Positions 1 to 6,039 of a stretch of DNA of 6,039 bases are shown in pieces. The notes under the pieces are model-generated. The model made no database searches and was not told the origin of the DNA. It saw nothing but the letters and a program-made list of their open reading frames with translations. The translations under genes and the position numbers were made by a program. The first letter of the stretch is position 1. The number at the start of each line of letters is the position of its first letter. This stretch comes from Gammaproteobacteria bacterium (GTDB lineage Bacteria; Pseudomonadota; Gammaproteobacteria; Eutrophobiales; Eutrophobiaceae): NCBI GenBank assembly GCA_014239225.1, contig JAAZZI010000051.1, forward strand, positions 1-6,039, read 5' to 3'.

Positions 1-2
1 AT

Positions 3-1240
3 TTTGACCTTCGTATTATTGATTTTCTATGTGATGAATTTAAAAAGGAGCAGGGTGTTGACTTGCATAATGATCCTTTGGCGTTACAGCGTTTAAAAGA
101 AGCTGCTGAAAAGGCAAAAATTGAATTATCGTCAAGCCAACAGACGGATGTTAATTTACCTTACATCACTGCCGATTCAAGTGGACCAAAACATCTTAAT
201 TTAAAACTAACTCGAGCAAAGCTTGAGTCATTAGTTGAAGAGCTTGTTGATCGCACTATTGGGCCTTGCAAAGTTGCATTAAAAGATGCAGGACTTGTAA
301 ATTCAGATATCACTGACGTTATTCTAGTTGGCGGTCAAACACGTATGCCGATGGTTCAAGAAAAAGTGCAGTCTCTTTTTAACAAAGAGCCTCGAAAAGA
401 TGTGAATCCTGATGAAGCCGTTGCAGTTGGTGCAGCTCTCCAGGCGGGTGTTTTAGGTGGTGATGTTAAAGACATACTTCTACTAGATGTTACGCCTCTC
501 TCCTTGGGATTGAAACCTTAGGTGGCGTTTGTACCAAGTTAATTGAAAGAAATACCACGATTACTAGCTCAAAAAGTCAGGTTTTTTCAACTGCCGAAGA
601 TAATCAGACAGCGGTAACTGTGCATGTAATGCAAGGCGAACGTGAAATGGCTGCAGGAAATAAATCATTAGGCCGCTTTGATCTGACTGATATCCCTACG
701 GCACCTCGCGGCGTACCACAGATTGAAGTCAATTTCGATATTGATGCAAATGGCATTCTTAACGTCTCAGCAAAAGACAAAGCGACTGGAAAAGAACAAT
801 CTATTGTGATTAAGGCCTCTAGCGGTCTTTCAGATGAAGAAATTGAAAATATGGTTAAAGATGCTGAAGCTCATGCTGAGGAAGATCGCAAGGCTAAGGA
901 ATTAATTGAAACAAGAAACATGGCTGAAAACATGATTCATGCAACTAAAAAATCTTTAAATGATTTAGGTGACAAAGTTGAAGACAAAGAGAAGTCTGAT
1001 ATAGAAACTGCGATTAGTGAATTAGAAGAAGTGCTCAAAGGCGATAATAAAGATGCCATTTCTGAGAAAACAACTCAATTGACGGAAGTAGCCGGTAAAC
1101 TTGCAGAACGTGCCTATGCCGAACAACAGGGGTCTCCTGATGCATCAACTACTAATTCTGATGTTGGCGATGATAAGAATTCTACAGATAACGATGCCGT
1201 AGATGCTGAATTTGAAGAAGTTAAAGATGAAAAGAATTAA
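3..1240 (+). CDS. dnaK: Chaperone protein DnaK (Hsp70), 5'-truncated by window edge and frameshifted at about 509
   Basis: ATP-dependent cytosolic Hsp70 chaperone that binds exposed hydrophobic segments, working with DnaJ and GrpE. Reading starts inside the ATPase domain (frame from base 3, beginning FDLRIIDF), at roughly residue 230 of E. coli DnaK. Visible landmarks are NDPLALQRLKEAAEKAKIEL, the third Hsp70 signature ILVGGQTRMPMVQ (about 321-359), NPDEAVAVGAA, and the linker DILLLD (471-488). The frame then breaks: after LSLG (to 509) it continues LKP-stop at 519-521, while the true continuation IETLGGV resumes one base back at 509. From there the substrate-binding domain is intact (FSTAEDNQTAVTVHVMQGER; PQIEVNFDIDANGILNVSAKDK), followed by the helical lid (from about 827) and the acidic tail ending EEVKDEKN, as in proteobacterial DnaK. 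One missing base, probably an A, explains everything. Everything downstream is well conserved, so I favour a sequence error or a very recent mutation over an old pseudogene. The start and promoter lie outside the window. Confidence 0.95.
506..511 (+). other. Single-base frameshift site within dnaK
   Basis: Codons TTG GGA end the upstream frame at 509, and the conserved protein resumes with ATT at 509-511, so base A509 would have to be read twice. Inserting one A (GGATT to GGAATT) restores the family sequence LSLGIETLGGV without any other change. The uncorrected frame stops at 519-521. The run involved is only two As, so this is not a typical homopolymer error, but a lost base in the read or assembly is still the simplest explanation. 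No X-XXY-YYZ slippery heptamer is present. Confidence 0.85.
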
Positions 1241-1297
1241 TCGTAACGCTATTTTTCAGTAATCAATATCAGTTTTTAATATACACGGTTAAGATAT

Positions 1298-1315
1298 GAG
1301 ATGTTTTCGCATCTC
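1298..1315 (+). other. Small hairpin in the dnaK-dnaJ spacer
   Basis: GAGATG (1298-1303) pairs perfectly with CATCTC (1310-1315) around the six-base loop TTTTCG. No T-run follows directly, so it does not look like a classical terminator. It sits mid-way in the 132-base spacer 1241-1372, the only sizeable non-coding stretch between dnaK and dnaJ, where I see no other gene. A T8 run (1352-1359) lies further downstream, just ahead of the dnaJ ribosome binding site. A role in mRNA processing, partial attenuation or 3'-end stability of dnaK mRNA is inference. Confidence 0.4.
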
Positions 1316-1360
1316 TAGGCTTGTTCGTGAATTTTAGTAATTGTCAGATCATTTTTTTTC

Positions 1361-1365
1361 AAGAG
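1361..1365 (+). promoter_or_regulatory. Ribosome binding site of dnaJ
   Basis: AAGAG ends seven bases before the ATG at 1373, which is good Shine-Dalgarno spacing. It fixes the dnaJ start that also matches the conserved N-terminus (MANKKDYYDVLGV). Confidence 0.6.
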
Positions 1366-1372
1366 TATCAGG

Positions 1373-2506
1373 ATGGCAAACAAAAAAGATTATTATGATG
1401 TGTTAGGTGTTTCTAGAAACGTCGATGAAGCCGAATTAAAAAAAGCTTATCGTCGTTATGCGATGAAATACCATCCTGATCGCAATCAAGGCGATGTTAA
1501 GGCTGAAGATAAATTTAAAGAAGCAAAGGAAGCCTATGATGTTTTGTCAAACAGTCAAAAACGTGCAGCTTATGACCAATTTGGCCATGCAGGCGTAGAT
1601 AACAGCGCTGCTGGCCACGGTGGATTTTCGGGCGCAGGCGCAGGTTTTGGTGATATTTTTGGTGACGTTTTTGGTGATATTTTTGGTGGCGGTCAGGGCG
1701 GTACTCGTGTCAACCAAGGTGTTGATTTACGTTACAATTTGGAATTATCCCTTGAACAAGCTGTTGCTGGAACAACTGTTAAAATTCGTATACCAAGGAA
1801 GGCGGCATGTGGAACTTGTAAAGGCTCTGGGGCAAAAAAAGGGAGTACGCCAGTTGATTGCTCAACTTGTGGAGGCGTAGGACAAGTTAGAATGCAGCAA
1901 GGTTTTTTTTCTGTTCAACAGACATGTCCTCAATGCCGGGGCGCAGGGAAAATAATTACGGATCCATGTTCAACATGTCGTGGTCAAGGACGCGTTCAAG
2001 ACACAAAAACAATATCTGTTAAGGTGCCTGAAGGTGTTGATAATGGTGACCGTATACGATTAACAGGTGAGGGTGAGATTGCTGAGAATAATGGGCCATT
2101 AGGAGATTTATATGTTCATATCTCTGTTAAAGAACATCCAATCTTTGTTCGCGATGATACCGATCTTTATTGTGAAGTCCCGATTAGTTTTGCGACAGCA
2201 GCATTAGGCGGTGAACTTGAAGTTCCTACCTTAGATGGAAAAGTTAAATTGAAAATTCCCCTAGAAACTCAAAGCGGAAAACTTTTTCGTCTTAGATCAA
2301 AAGGAGTTCGTTCGGTGAGGAGCTCAACAAAGGGCGATTTACTTTGCCGTGTTATTGTTGAAACACCAGTTAAACTTGATAGGAACCAAAAAGAACTTTT
2401 ACATCAATTCGAACAATCAATGCTTAGCCAAGGAACCAAAAATAGCCCACAGGCGAACTCCTGGATGGACGGAGTTAAAAGATTTTTTGATTCAATGGCA
2501 GGTTAA
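1373..2506 (+). CDS. dnaJ: Chaperone protein DnaJ (Hsp40, type I)
   Basis: Co-chaperone that delivers unfolded proteins to DnaK and stimulates its ATPase; cytosolic dimer. The 377-residue length is normal for the family, and all parts are present in order. The J domain (about 1-70) starts DYYDVLGV and has the essential HPD motif at 34-36. A Gly/Phe-rich region (about 71-115) contains three GD[IV]F units. The cysteine-rich zinc domain has four CxxCxGxG repeats at C146/C149, C163/C166, C185/C188 and C199/C202, enough for two Zn ions. The C-terminal beta-sandwich substrate-binding domains (including VPEGVDNGDRIRLTGEGE) lead to a short dimerisation tail. It lies 132 bases behind dnaK with its own Shine-Dalgarno and is probably cotranscribed with it. 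No key residue is missing, and identification is secure. Confidence 0.98.
   Translation: MANKKDYYDVLGVSRNVDEAELKKAYRRYAMKYHPDRNQGDVKAEDKFKEAKEAYDVLSNSQKRAAYDQFGHAGVDNSAAGHGGFSGAGAGFGDIFGDVFGDIFGGGQGGTRVNQGVDLRYNLELSLEQAVAGTTVKIRIPRKAACGTCKGSGAKKGSTPVDCSTCGGVGQVRMQQGFFSVQQTCPQCRGAGKIITDPCSTCRGQGRVQDTKTISVKVPEGVDNGDRIRLTGEGEIAENNGPLGDLYVHISVKEHPIFVRDDTDLYCEVPISFATAALGGELEVPTLDGKVKLKIPLETQSGKLFRLRSKGVRSVRSSTKGDLLCRVIVETPVKLDRNQKELLHQFEQSMLSQGTKNSPQANSWMDGVKRFFDSMAG
1649..1684 (+). repeat. Three tandem 12-base units in the dnaJ Gly/Phe linker
   Basis: GGTGATATTTTT, GGTGACGTTTTT and GGTGATATTTTT follow each other in phase with the codons and encode GDIF-GDVF-GDIF (DnaJ residues 93-104). The first and third units are identical and the middle one differs at two bases. 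The repeat belongs to the flexible G/F segment that tunes DnaK activation. Tandem identity at the DNA level suggests growth by slippage, so the copy number could vary between strains. Confidence 0.75.
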
Positions 2507-2520
2507 GATTAACCTCGTTT
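2500..2520 (+). terminator. Possible weak terminator or attenuator at the end of dnaJ
   Basis: AGGTTA (2500-2505) pairs with TAACCT (2510-2515) around the four-base loop AGAT, and the stem overlaps the dnaJ stop codon (2504-2506). A CGTTTT tract follows. The stem is only six pairs with two G-C pairs in the middle and the T-tract is short, so termination would be partial at best. It could reduce read-through from the chaperone genes into dapB. Confidence 0.3.
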
Positions 2521-2536
2521 TCATCTCATTAGAATG

Positions 2537-2559
2537 TATAATTTTAACTTCAATATAAT
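2537..2559 (+). promoter_or_regulatory. Candidate -10 boxes upstream of dapB
   Basis: Two perfect TATAAT hexamers occur in the 72-base spacer between dnaJ and dapB, at 2537-2542 and 2554-2559. Neither has a convincing TTGACA-like partner about 17 bases upstream; the bases near 2514-2520 are CTCGTTT. In so AT-rich a spacer they may be chance, but a private dapB promoter would fit a biosynthetic gene placed behind heat-shock genes. Confidence 0.3.
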
Positions 2560-2564
2560 TTAAT

Positions 2565-2568
2565 AGAG
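2565..2568 (+). promoter_or_regulatory. Probable ribosome binding site of dapB
   Basis: AGAG lies ten bases before the ATG at 2579. It is weak but is the only purine tract close to the start, and that start gives the expected N-terminus leading straight into the nucleotide-binding glycine motif. Confidence 0.4.
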
Positions 2569-2578
2569 TGTATTTATC

Positions 2579-3385
2579 ATGACGGTCAGAGTTGGTGTAT
2601 GTGGTGCCGCCGGAAGAATGGGTAGGGTAATTCTTGAGGTTTGTAAAGAAACTGATGGTGTTGAAATTGGAGCCGCTATCGAACACATGGAGTCCCCTCA
2701 TATTGGAATCGATGCGGGCGAACTTGCTGGTATTAGCAAGCTAGGCATTGAAATAACAGATAATATATTGAGTATTGTAAATGAGGTTGATGTCATGATT
2801 GATTTTACATTGGCAACATCAGTCATTCAAAATATTGATAAGTGTATATCATCTAATTGTAAGATGGTTATTGGAACAACGGGCTTAAATGATAAAGACC
2901 AAGCTAAATTAAAATCAGCCGCGAATGAAATTGCGATTGTTTTTGCTCCTAATATGAGTATAGGAGTTAATCTATGTTTTAAATTACTTGAAACAGCTTC
3001 AAATGTAATTGGAGAAGATGCAGATGTAGAAATTATTGAAGCACATCATCGAGATAAAAAAGATGCCCCATCAGGAACTGCAATACGTATGGGAGAAATT
3101 GTCGCAGAGATGACTGATCGAAATCTCAAAGATTGTGCAGTTTATGGTAGAGAAGGAATCACAGATTCAAGAGATAAAAATAGTATTGGTTTTGAAACAA
3201 TTCGTGCCGGAGATATTGTTGGCGATCATACCGTTATATTTGCAACAGCGGGTGAAAGAGTTGAAATCACACATAAAGCAACTTCAAGAAAAACTTTTGC
3301 AAGCGGCGCAGTAAGAGCTGCAAAATGGTTGGCTGATAAAGAAAAAGGCCTATTTGATATGCAGGATGTATTGAATTTGAAGTAA
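2579..3385 (+). CDS. dapB: 4-hydroxy-tetrahydrodipicolinate reductase DapB
   Basis: Uses NAD(P)H to reduce the product of DapA to tetrahydrodipicolinate, in the diaminopimelate route to lysine and peptidoglycan; cytosolic tetramer. The 268 residues compare with 273 in E. coli. The N-terminal Rossmann fold opens with GVCGAAGRMGR (6-16). GTTG (99-102) and APNMSIGVN (123-131) are the conserved cofactor-domain segments. The family signature EAHHRDKKDAPSGTA (154-168) carries the catalytic His156/His157 and Lys160, matching E. coli His159/His160 and Lys163, plus the SGT substrate loop. The C-terminal GDIVGDHTVIFA and ERVEITHKATSR blocks are intact, and the end FDMQDVLNLK resembles the E. coli C-terminus. 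It follows dnaJ by 72 bases on the same strand, as in pseudomonads, where carA and carB usually come next; here a convergent aceK replaces them. Confidence 0.97.
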   Translation: MTVRVGVCGAAGRMGRVILEVCKETDGVEIGAAIEHMESPHIGIDAGELAGISKLGIEITDNILSIVNEVDVMIDFTLATSVIQNIDKCISSNCKMVIGTTGLNDKDQAKLKSAANEIAIVFAPNMSIGVNLCFKLLETASNVIGEDADVEIIEAHHRDKKDAPSGTAIRMGEIVAEMTDRNLKDCAVYGREGITDSRDKNSIGFETIRAGDIVGDHTVIFATAGERVEITHKATSRKTFASGAVRAAKWLADKEKGLFDMQDVLNLK

Positions 3386-3386
3386 T

Positions 3387-3413
3387 GCTTTAGATTCCAT
3401 TAGAGCTTCTTTT
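3387..3413 (+). terminator. Probable rho-independent terminator of dapB
   Basis: GCTTTAG (3387-3393) pairs with TTAGAGC (3400-3406) through five Watson-Crick pairs and two G-U pairs around the loop ATTCCA. TTCTTTT follows at 3407-3413. The stem starts two bases after the dapB stop codon, and the T-tract runs into the aceK stop codon on the opposite strand. On the minus strand the two G-U pairs become A-C mismatches and no T-tract follows, so it should act only on dapB transcripts. The stem is short, so confidence is moderate. Confidence 0.4.
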
Positions 3414-5139
3414 AAAATGTTTTTCGTTGTGATAAATGCGATGTATAAGGTATCACTAATGATACTTGGCCTTTTAGGTGCTGATTTTTTACCCTCTGCC
3501 AATATTTAGAGGTAAGTAAATCTTGATGGTATTTCATGAATTCAGTTTTTAATTGATCGTTCATTGACAGAAATCGAATAAATTCTTCCGGAAATATATC
3601 GTGTTCACCAACGTAGTACCAAGTATCCGCCTGCATTTCATCTTCAATAGAATTTGATTGCGGAATGTCACGAAAATCACAATCAGTGACCAGAGATACT
3701 TCATCATAGTCATAAAAAATAACTCGATTATGTTGTGTTACACCAAAATTCTTTAATAATAAGTCTCCTGGGAATATATTTGTTTTCGCTAAATCTTTTA
3801 TGGCTTCTCCATAATCAATAATAGCGCGTGCAGCTTCTTCAAAAGAGTATTCATTGATATATAAATTTAATGGTCTTACACGTCTTTCGATATAAACATG
3901 TTTTAAGATTAGATTGCTTCCTTCTCTTCGTACACTGATAGAAGAATTTTCCAATAGTTCTTTAATTAATTCTTTTGAGAAACGATCAATAGGAAATTTT
4001 AAATTGAGGAATTCTTGCGTATCTATTAACCTACCCGCACGATCATGCTTCGATACAAGTTTATATTTAGAAACAACATCTTCACGTGAGATTGTTTTCG
4101 GGGGTCCAAATGTATCTCTAATTACTTTAAATACGAGATTATAAGACGGCAAGGTGAATACAATCATAACTAACCCTGTTTCTCCTTCAGCATGTGCAAA
4201 CTTATCTTTAGTTTTGCTTAAATGTTCTGTGAATATTCTATGTCGCTCGGTTTTCCCTTGACGCAATCTTCCGAGCACTGTGTATAACTCATCTATTGGT
4301 TTTTTAGGGAGCATTGATTTTAGGAAATGAACGGCACCAATCACTGAATTTGGATCAGCAAAATAATATGAACGTGTATAACCAAATATTAAACTTATTT
4401 CTTTTTCTTCTAGAAAAATAGCATCAACGGATATACCTCGATTTTCATTTTTAAAAGCAATAATTATCGGGGCCTCACCCTCACTAAGTATAAGTTTTCC
4501 TACTAAATAAGCACGTGCTGCTTGATAGAAAAATGAGTCAATGAACTCAAATCTTAGATATTCAACATTTTCGGTGAAGTTTTCTTTTGTATGTATTCTT
4601 ATCTTTTTAGAAATTCGTGTCGCATTAAGATTAATATCATCGTATGGAACTCTAAAAGAGAAATCATCTAGTATTGTTTCAAATATGCGTTGTAACGATA
4701 CCCAATATGGGTAACGTCTAATATTGAGGGACATTATGAGATGGAGATCATCTGATGGTCCTGAAGATACGAACTCTAATTCTGGATCAAGACCTTCAGT
4801 TCCAAAAATTCGTCGCGTTGTAGAATTAAAAAATGTTTTTATAAAATCATTATCTGGAACTTGATTTAATCGGTCTGCAAAATAATGTCTTATTTCACAC
4901 CATAGTACTTTATTAGTTAAATGAGGACCTAAAGTTCTACGCAGTGCTAAAGCAATACGTCTAACTGATTTTTCATAGAGGTCTATACGATCAACAATAT
5001 CATTCTGATGACCTTTCCAGTCTTTCTGTTCAAAACGAGTCCTAGCTCGTCGAGTTATACGGTGGAAATAATTATTGTAACGAATAAAGCCGTCATAGAT
5101 AATTTGCGAACATTCTGCAATCAGTTCTTTTTCAGACAT
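3412..5139 (-). CDS. aceK: Isocitrate dehydrogenase kinase/phosphatase AceK
   Basis: Bifunctional cytosolic enzyme that phosphorylates Icd on an active-site serine (Ser113 in E. coli) and removes that phosphate, so that the TCA cycle is throttled when the glyoxylate bypass is needed. Its 575 residues nearly equal the 578 of E. coli, and the alignment recalled from memory is collinear. The N-terminal regulatory domain includes RFEQKDW (35-41) and FFNSTTRRIF (103-112). The kinase-like domain has the ATP loop near 318-324 and LVMIVFTLP, the ATP-binding Lys338 in FKVIRD, Asp373 in DTQEF (E. coli Asp371), NIFPGDLLLKNFGVT with Asp459 and Asn464, and FYDYDE with metal-binding Asp477 and Asp479. The extreme C-terminus is divergent. 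The ATG is the earliest possible start, because an in-frame TAG sits at 5145-5143. No Shine-Dalgarno is visible. It lies 23 bases after icd, its substrate gene, and probably forms an operon with it; aceA and aceB are not in the window. Confidence 0.95.
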   Translation of the reverse strand: MSEKELIAECSQIIYDGFIRYNNYFHRITRRARTRFEQKDWKGHQNDIVDRIDLYEKSVRRIALALRRTLGPHLTNKVLWCEIRHYFADRLNQVPDNDFIKTFFNSTTRRIFGTEGLDPELEFVSSGPSDDLHLIMSLNIRRYPYWVSLQRIFETILDDFSFRVPYDDINLNATRISKKIRIHTKENFTENVEYLRFEFIDSFFYQAARAYLVGKLILSEGEAPIIIAFKNENRGISVDAIFLEEKEISLIFGYTRSYYFADPNSVIGAVHFLKSMLPKKPIDELYTVLGRLRQGKTERHRIFTEHLSKTKDKFAHAEGETGLVMIVFTLPSYNLVFKVIRDTFGPPKTISREDVVSKYKLVSKHDRAGRLIDTQEFLNLKFPIDRFSKELIKELLENSSISVRREGSNLILKHVYIERRVRPLNLYINEYSFEEAARAIIDYGEAIKDLAKTNIFPGDLLLKNFGVTQHNRVIFYDYDEVSLVTDCDFRDIPQSNSIEDEMQADTWYYVGEHDIFPEEFIRFLSMNDQLKTEFMKYHQDLLTSKYWQRVKNQHLKGQVSLVIPYTSHLSQRKTF

Positions 5140-5162
5140 TGTCTATGTGTATAAACCAAGGT

Positions 5163-6039
5163 TTAAAGATTTAAAATTAATTCATCCGCAAATTCACTGC
5201 ATTTAATTTCCTTTGCGCCATCCATTAAGCGTGCAAAATCATAGGTTACGGTTTTATTTGTAATAGTTTTATTCATTGATTTAATAATACGTTCCGCAGC
5301 CTCAGTCCAGCCTAGATATCTAAGCATCATTTCCCCAGATAATAATAATGAACCTGGATTTACTTTATCCTGATTTGCATATTTTGGCGCTGTTCCATGT
5401 GTTGCTTCAAATATTGCATGCCCTGTATCAAAATTGATATTACCGCCTGGCGCGATTCCAATCCCTCCTACCTGAGCAGCTAGCGCATCAGAAAGATAAT
5501 CACCATTCAAATTCATTGTTGCAATAACATCAAATTCTTCAGGACGGGTTAATACCTGCTGTAATGTTATATCAGCTATAGAATCTTTAATTAAAATTTT
5601 ACCTTCTTTTTTTGCTCGAGCCATCTCATCTTCAGCTGCCTCTATTCCTTTTTGCGCACGAGTTCTTTCCCATATGTCCCAACTGTATGTTTTATCCTTA
5701 AACTCGGCTTCAGCTAGTTCATAACCCCAGTTACGAAATGCTCCTTCTGTAAATTTCATTATGTTACCTTTATGGACGAAGGTAACACTTCTTTGGTTAT
5801 TTTGGATGGCGTAAGAAATTGCAGCACGCACTAATCTATGCGTACCTTCGGAAGATACTGGTTTGATACCAATTCCTGAGGTTTCTGGAAATCTAATTTT
5901 TTTGTAATAATTAGGAAAGGCGTCTTTAAAAAAAGCTAGAAACTTTTTATTATTTTCACTTCCTTGTTCAAATTCGATACCAGCGTATATGTCTTCAGTA
6001 TTTTCTCTGAAGATGACCATATTAATTAATTCTGGTCGT
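5163..6039 (-). CDS. icd: NADP-dependent isocitrate dehydrogenase (5' end outside window)
   Basis: Oxidatively decarboxylates isocitrate to 2-oxoglutarate in the TCA cycle; cytosolic homodimer. About 291 codons are visible, the frame running in from the right edge (RPELINMVIFREN). The N-terminal third, including the AceK target serine, is outside. Numbering from the Met at 6020, catalytic residues are Tyr12 (Tyr160 in E. coli), Lys84 in VHKGN (Lys230), Asp150 in SIAD (Asp283), and Asp174 and Asp178 in NGDYLSDA (Asp307, Asp311). NADP specificity is shown by Lys213-Tyr214 in APKYANQDK and by Tyr260 and Arg264 in YDFARLMDG, matching E. coli Lys344, Tyr345, Tyr391 and Arg395. The stretch between WGYELAEAEF and ILIKDSIAD is about 12 residues longer than in E. 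coli and resembles the Bacillus subtilis form, as does NINFDTGHAIFEATHG. The Met at 6020 is internal, not the start. Confidence 0.97.
   Translation of the reverse strand, partial: RPELINMVIFRENTEDIYAGIEFEQGSENNKKFLAFFKDAFPNYYKKIRFPETSGIGIKPVSSEGTHRLVRAAISYAIQNNQRSVTFVHKGNIMKFTEGAFRNWGYELAEAEFKDKTYSWDIWERTRAQKGIEAAEDEMARAKKEGKILIKDSIADITLQQVLTRPEEFDVIATMNLNGDYLSDALAAQVGGIGIAPGGNINFDTGHAIFEATHGTAPKYANQDKVNPGSLLLSGEMMLRYLGWTEAAERIIKSMNKTITNKTVTYDFARLMDGAKEIKCSEFADELILNL

Noticed and set aside
501..515. Programmed -1 ribosomal frameshift in dnaK
   Set aside because: There is no slippery heptamer in phase, no obvious stimulatory hairpin, and I know of no family precedent for dnaK. An indel is simpler.
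620..1240. Separate gene for a stand-alone Hsp70 substrate-binding domain starting at the ATG at 620
   Set aside because: The same frame carries DnaK sequence without a stop back to 509, and the ATG is internal to the conserved HVMQGER segment. It is the second half of the frameshifted dnaK.
1351..1360. T8 run as the T-tract of a terminator before dnaJ
   Set aside because: No stable G-C-rich stem directly precedes it; the nearest complementarity (around 1328-1346) is short, AT-only and bulged.
1620..1880. Open frame inside dnaJ on the same strand
   Set aside because: It overlaps the G/F and zinc-finger region of dnaJ in another frame. The apparent hydrophobic repeats come from the GGTGATATTTTT tandem units.
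2349..2701. Short open frames over the dnaJ-dapB junction on both strands
   Set aside because: Both lie mostly within the conserved coding sequence of dnaJ or dapB, and neither resembles a known protein or has a ribosome binding site.
3914..4144. Plus-strand open frame of 76 codons
   Set aside because: It is antisense within the conserved kinase-domain part of aceK and looks like a shadow frame.
1..6039. CRISPR, transposon ends, tRNA genes, defence or other accessory system
   Set aside because: No spaced direct repeats, transposase-like protein, terminal inverted repeats or cloverleaf were seen. All large open frames are conserved housekeeping genes.

Overview
The window reads as ordinary core-genome sequence from an AT-rich gammaproteobacterium. 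The evidence is the gene order dnaK-dnaJ-dapB, the close match of DnaK, DnaJ and DapB to their Escherichia coli counterparts (compared from memory), and the presence of AceK, an enzyme largely confined to Proteobacteria. I cannot name a genus. No mobile element, CRISPR array, tRNA or rRNA is visible, and coding density is high; no gene-free stretch exceeds about 130 bases.

Layout. Positions 1-1240 (+) hold the 3' two-thirds of dnaK, which carries a one-base frameshift near 509 just after the interdomain linker. A 132-base spacer with a small hairpin follows, then a complete dnaJ (1373-2506, +). A 72-base AT-rich spacer follows, with a hairpin over the dnaJ stop and two TATAAT-like boxes, then a complete dapB (2579-3385, +). 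Only 26 bases separate dapB from a convergent gene pair on the minus strand: aceK (5139-3412) lies 23 bases downstream of icd, which enters from the right edge (6039-5163) without its N-terminal part.

How the genes work together. DnaK and its J-domain partner DnaJ form the Hsp70 folding machine; grpE is likely just upstream, outside the window. DapB makes tetrahydrodipicolinate for lysine and peptidoglycan, and its place behind dnaJ is a recurrent gammaproteobacterial arrangement. The minus-strand pair unites an enzyme with its own modifier. Icd is NADP-dependent isocitrate dehydrogenase, and AceK phosphorylates or dephosphorylates it to divide carbon between the TCA cycle and the glyoxylate bypass.

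The points most worth checking are the dnaK frameshift (probable sequence error, possible real lesion), the icd-aceK pairing, and the fact that this Icd has an extended segment resembling that of Bacillus subtilis Icd, a form reported to be a poor AceK substrate. I found no undescribed multi-gene system here.
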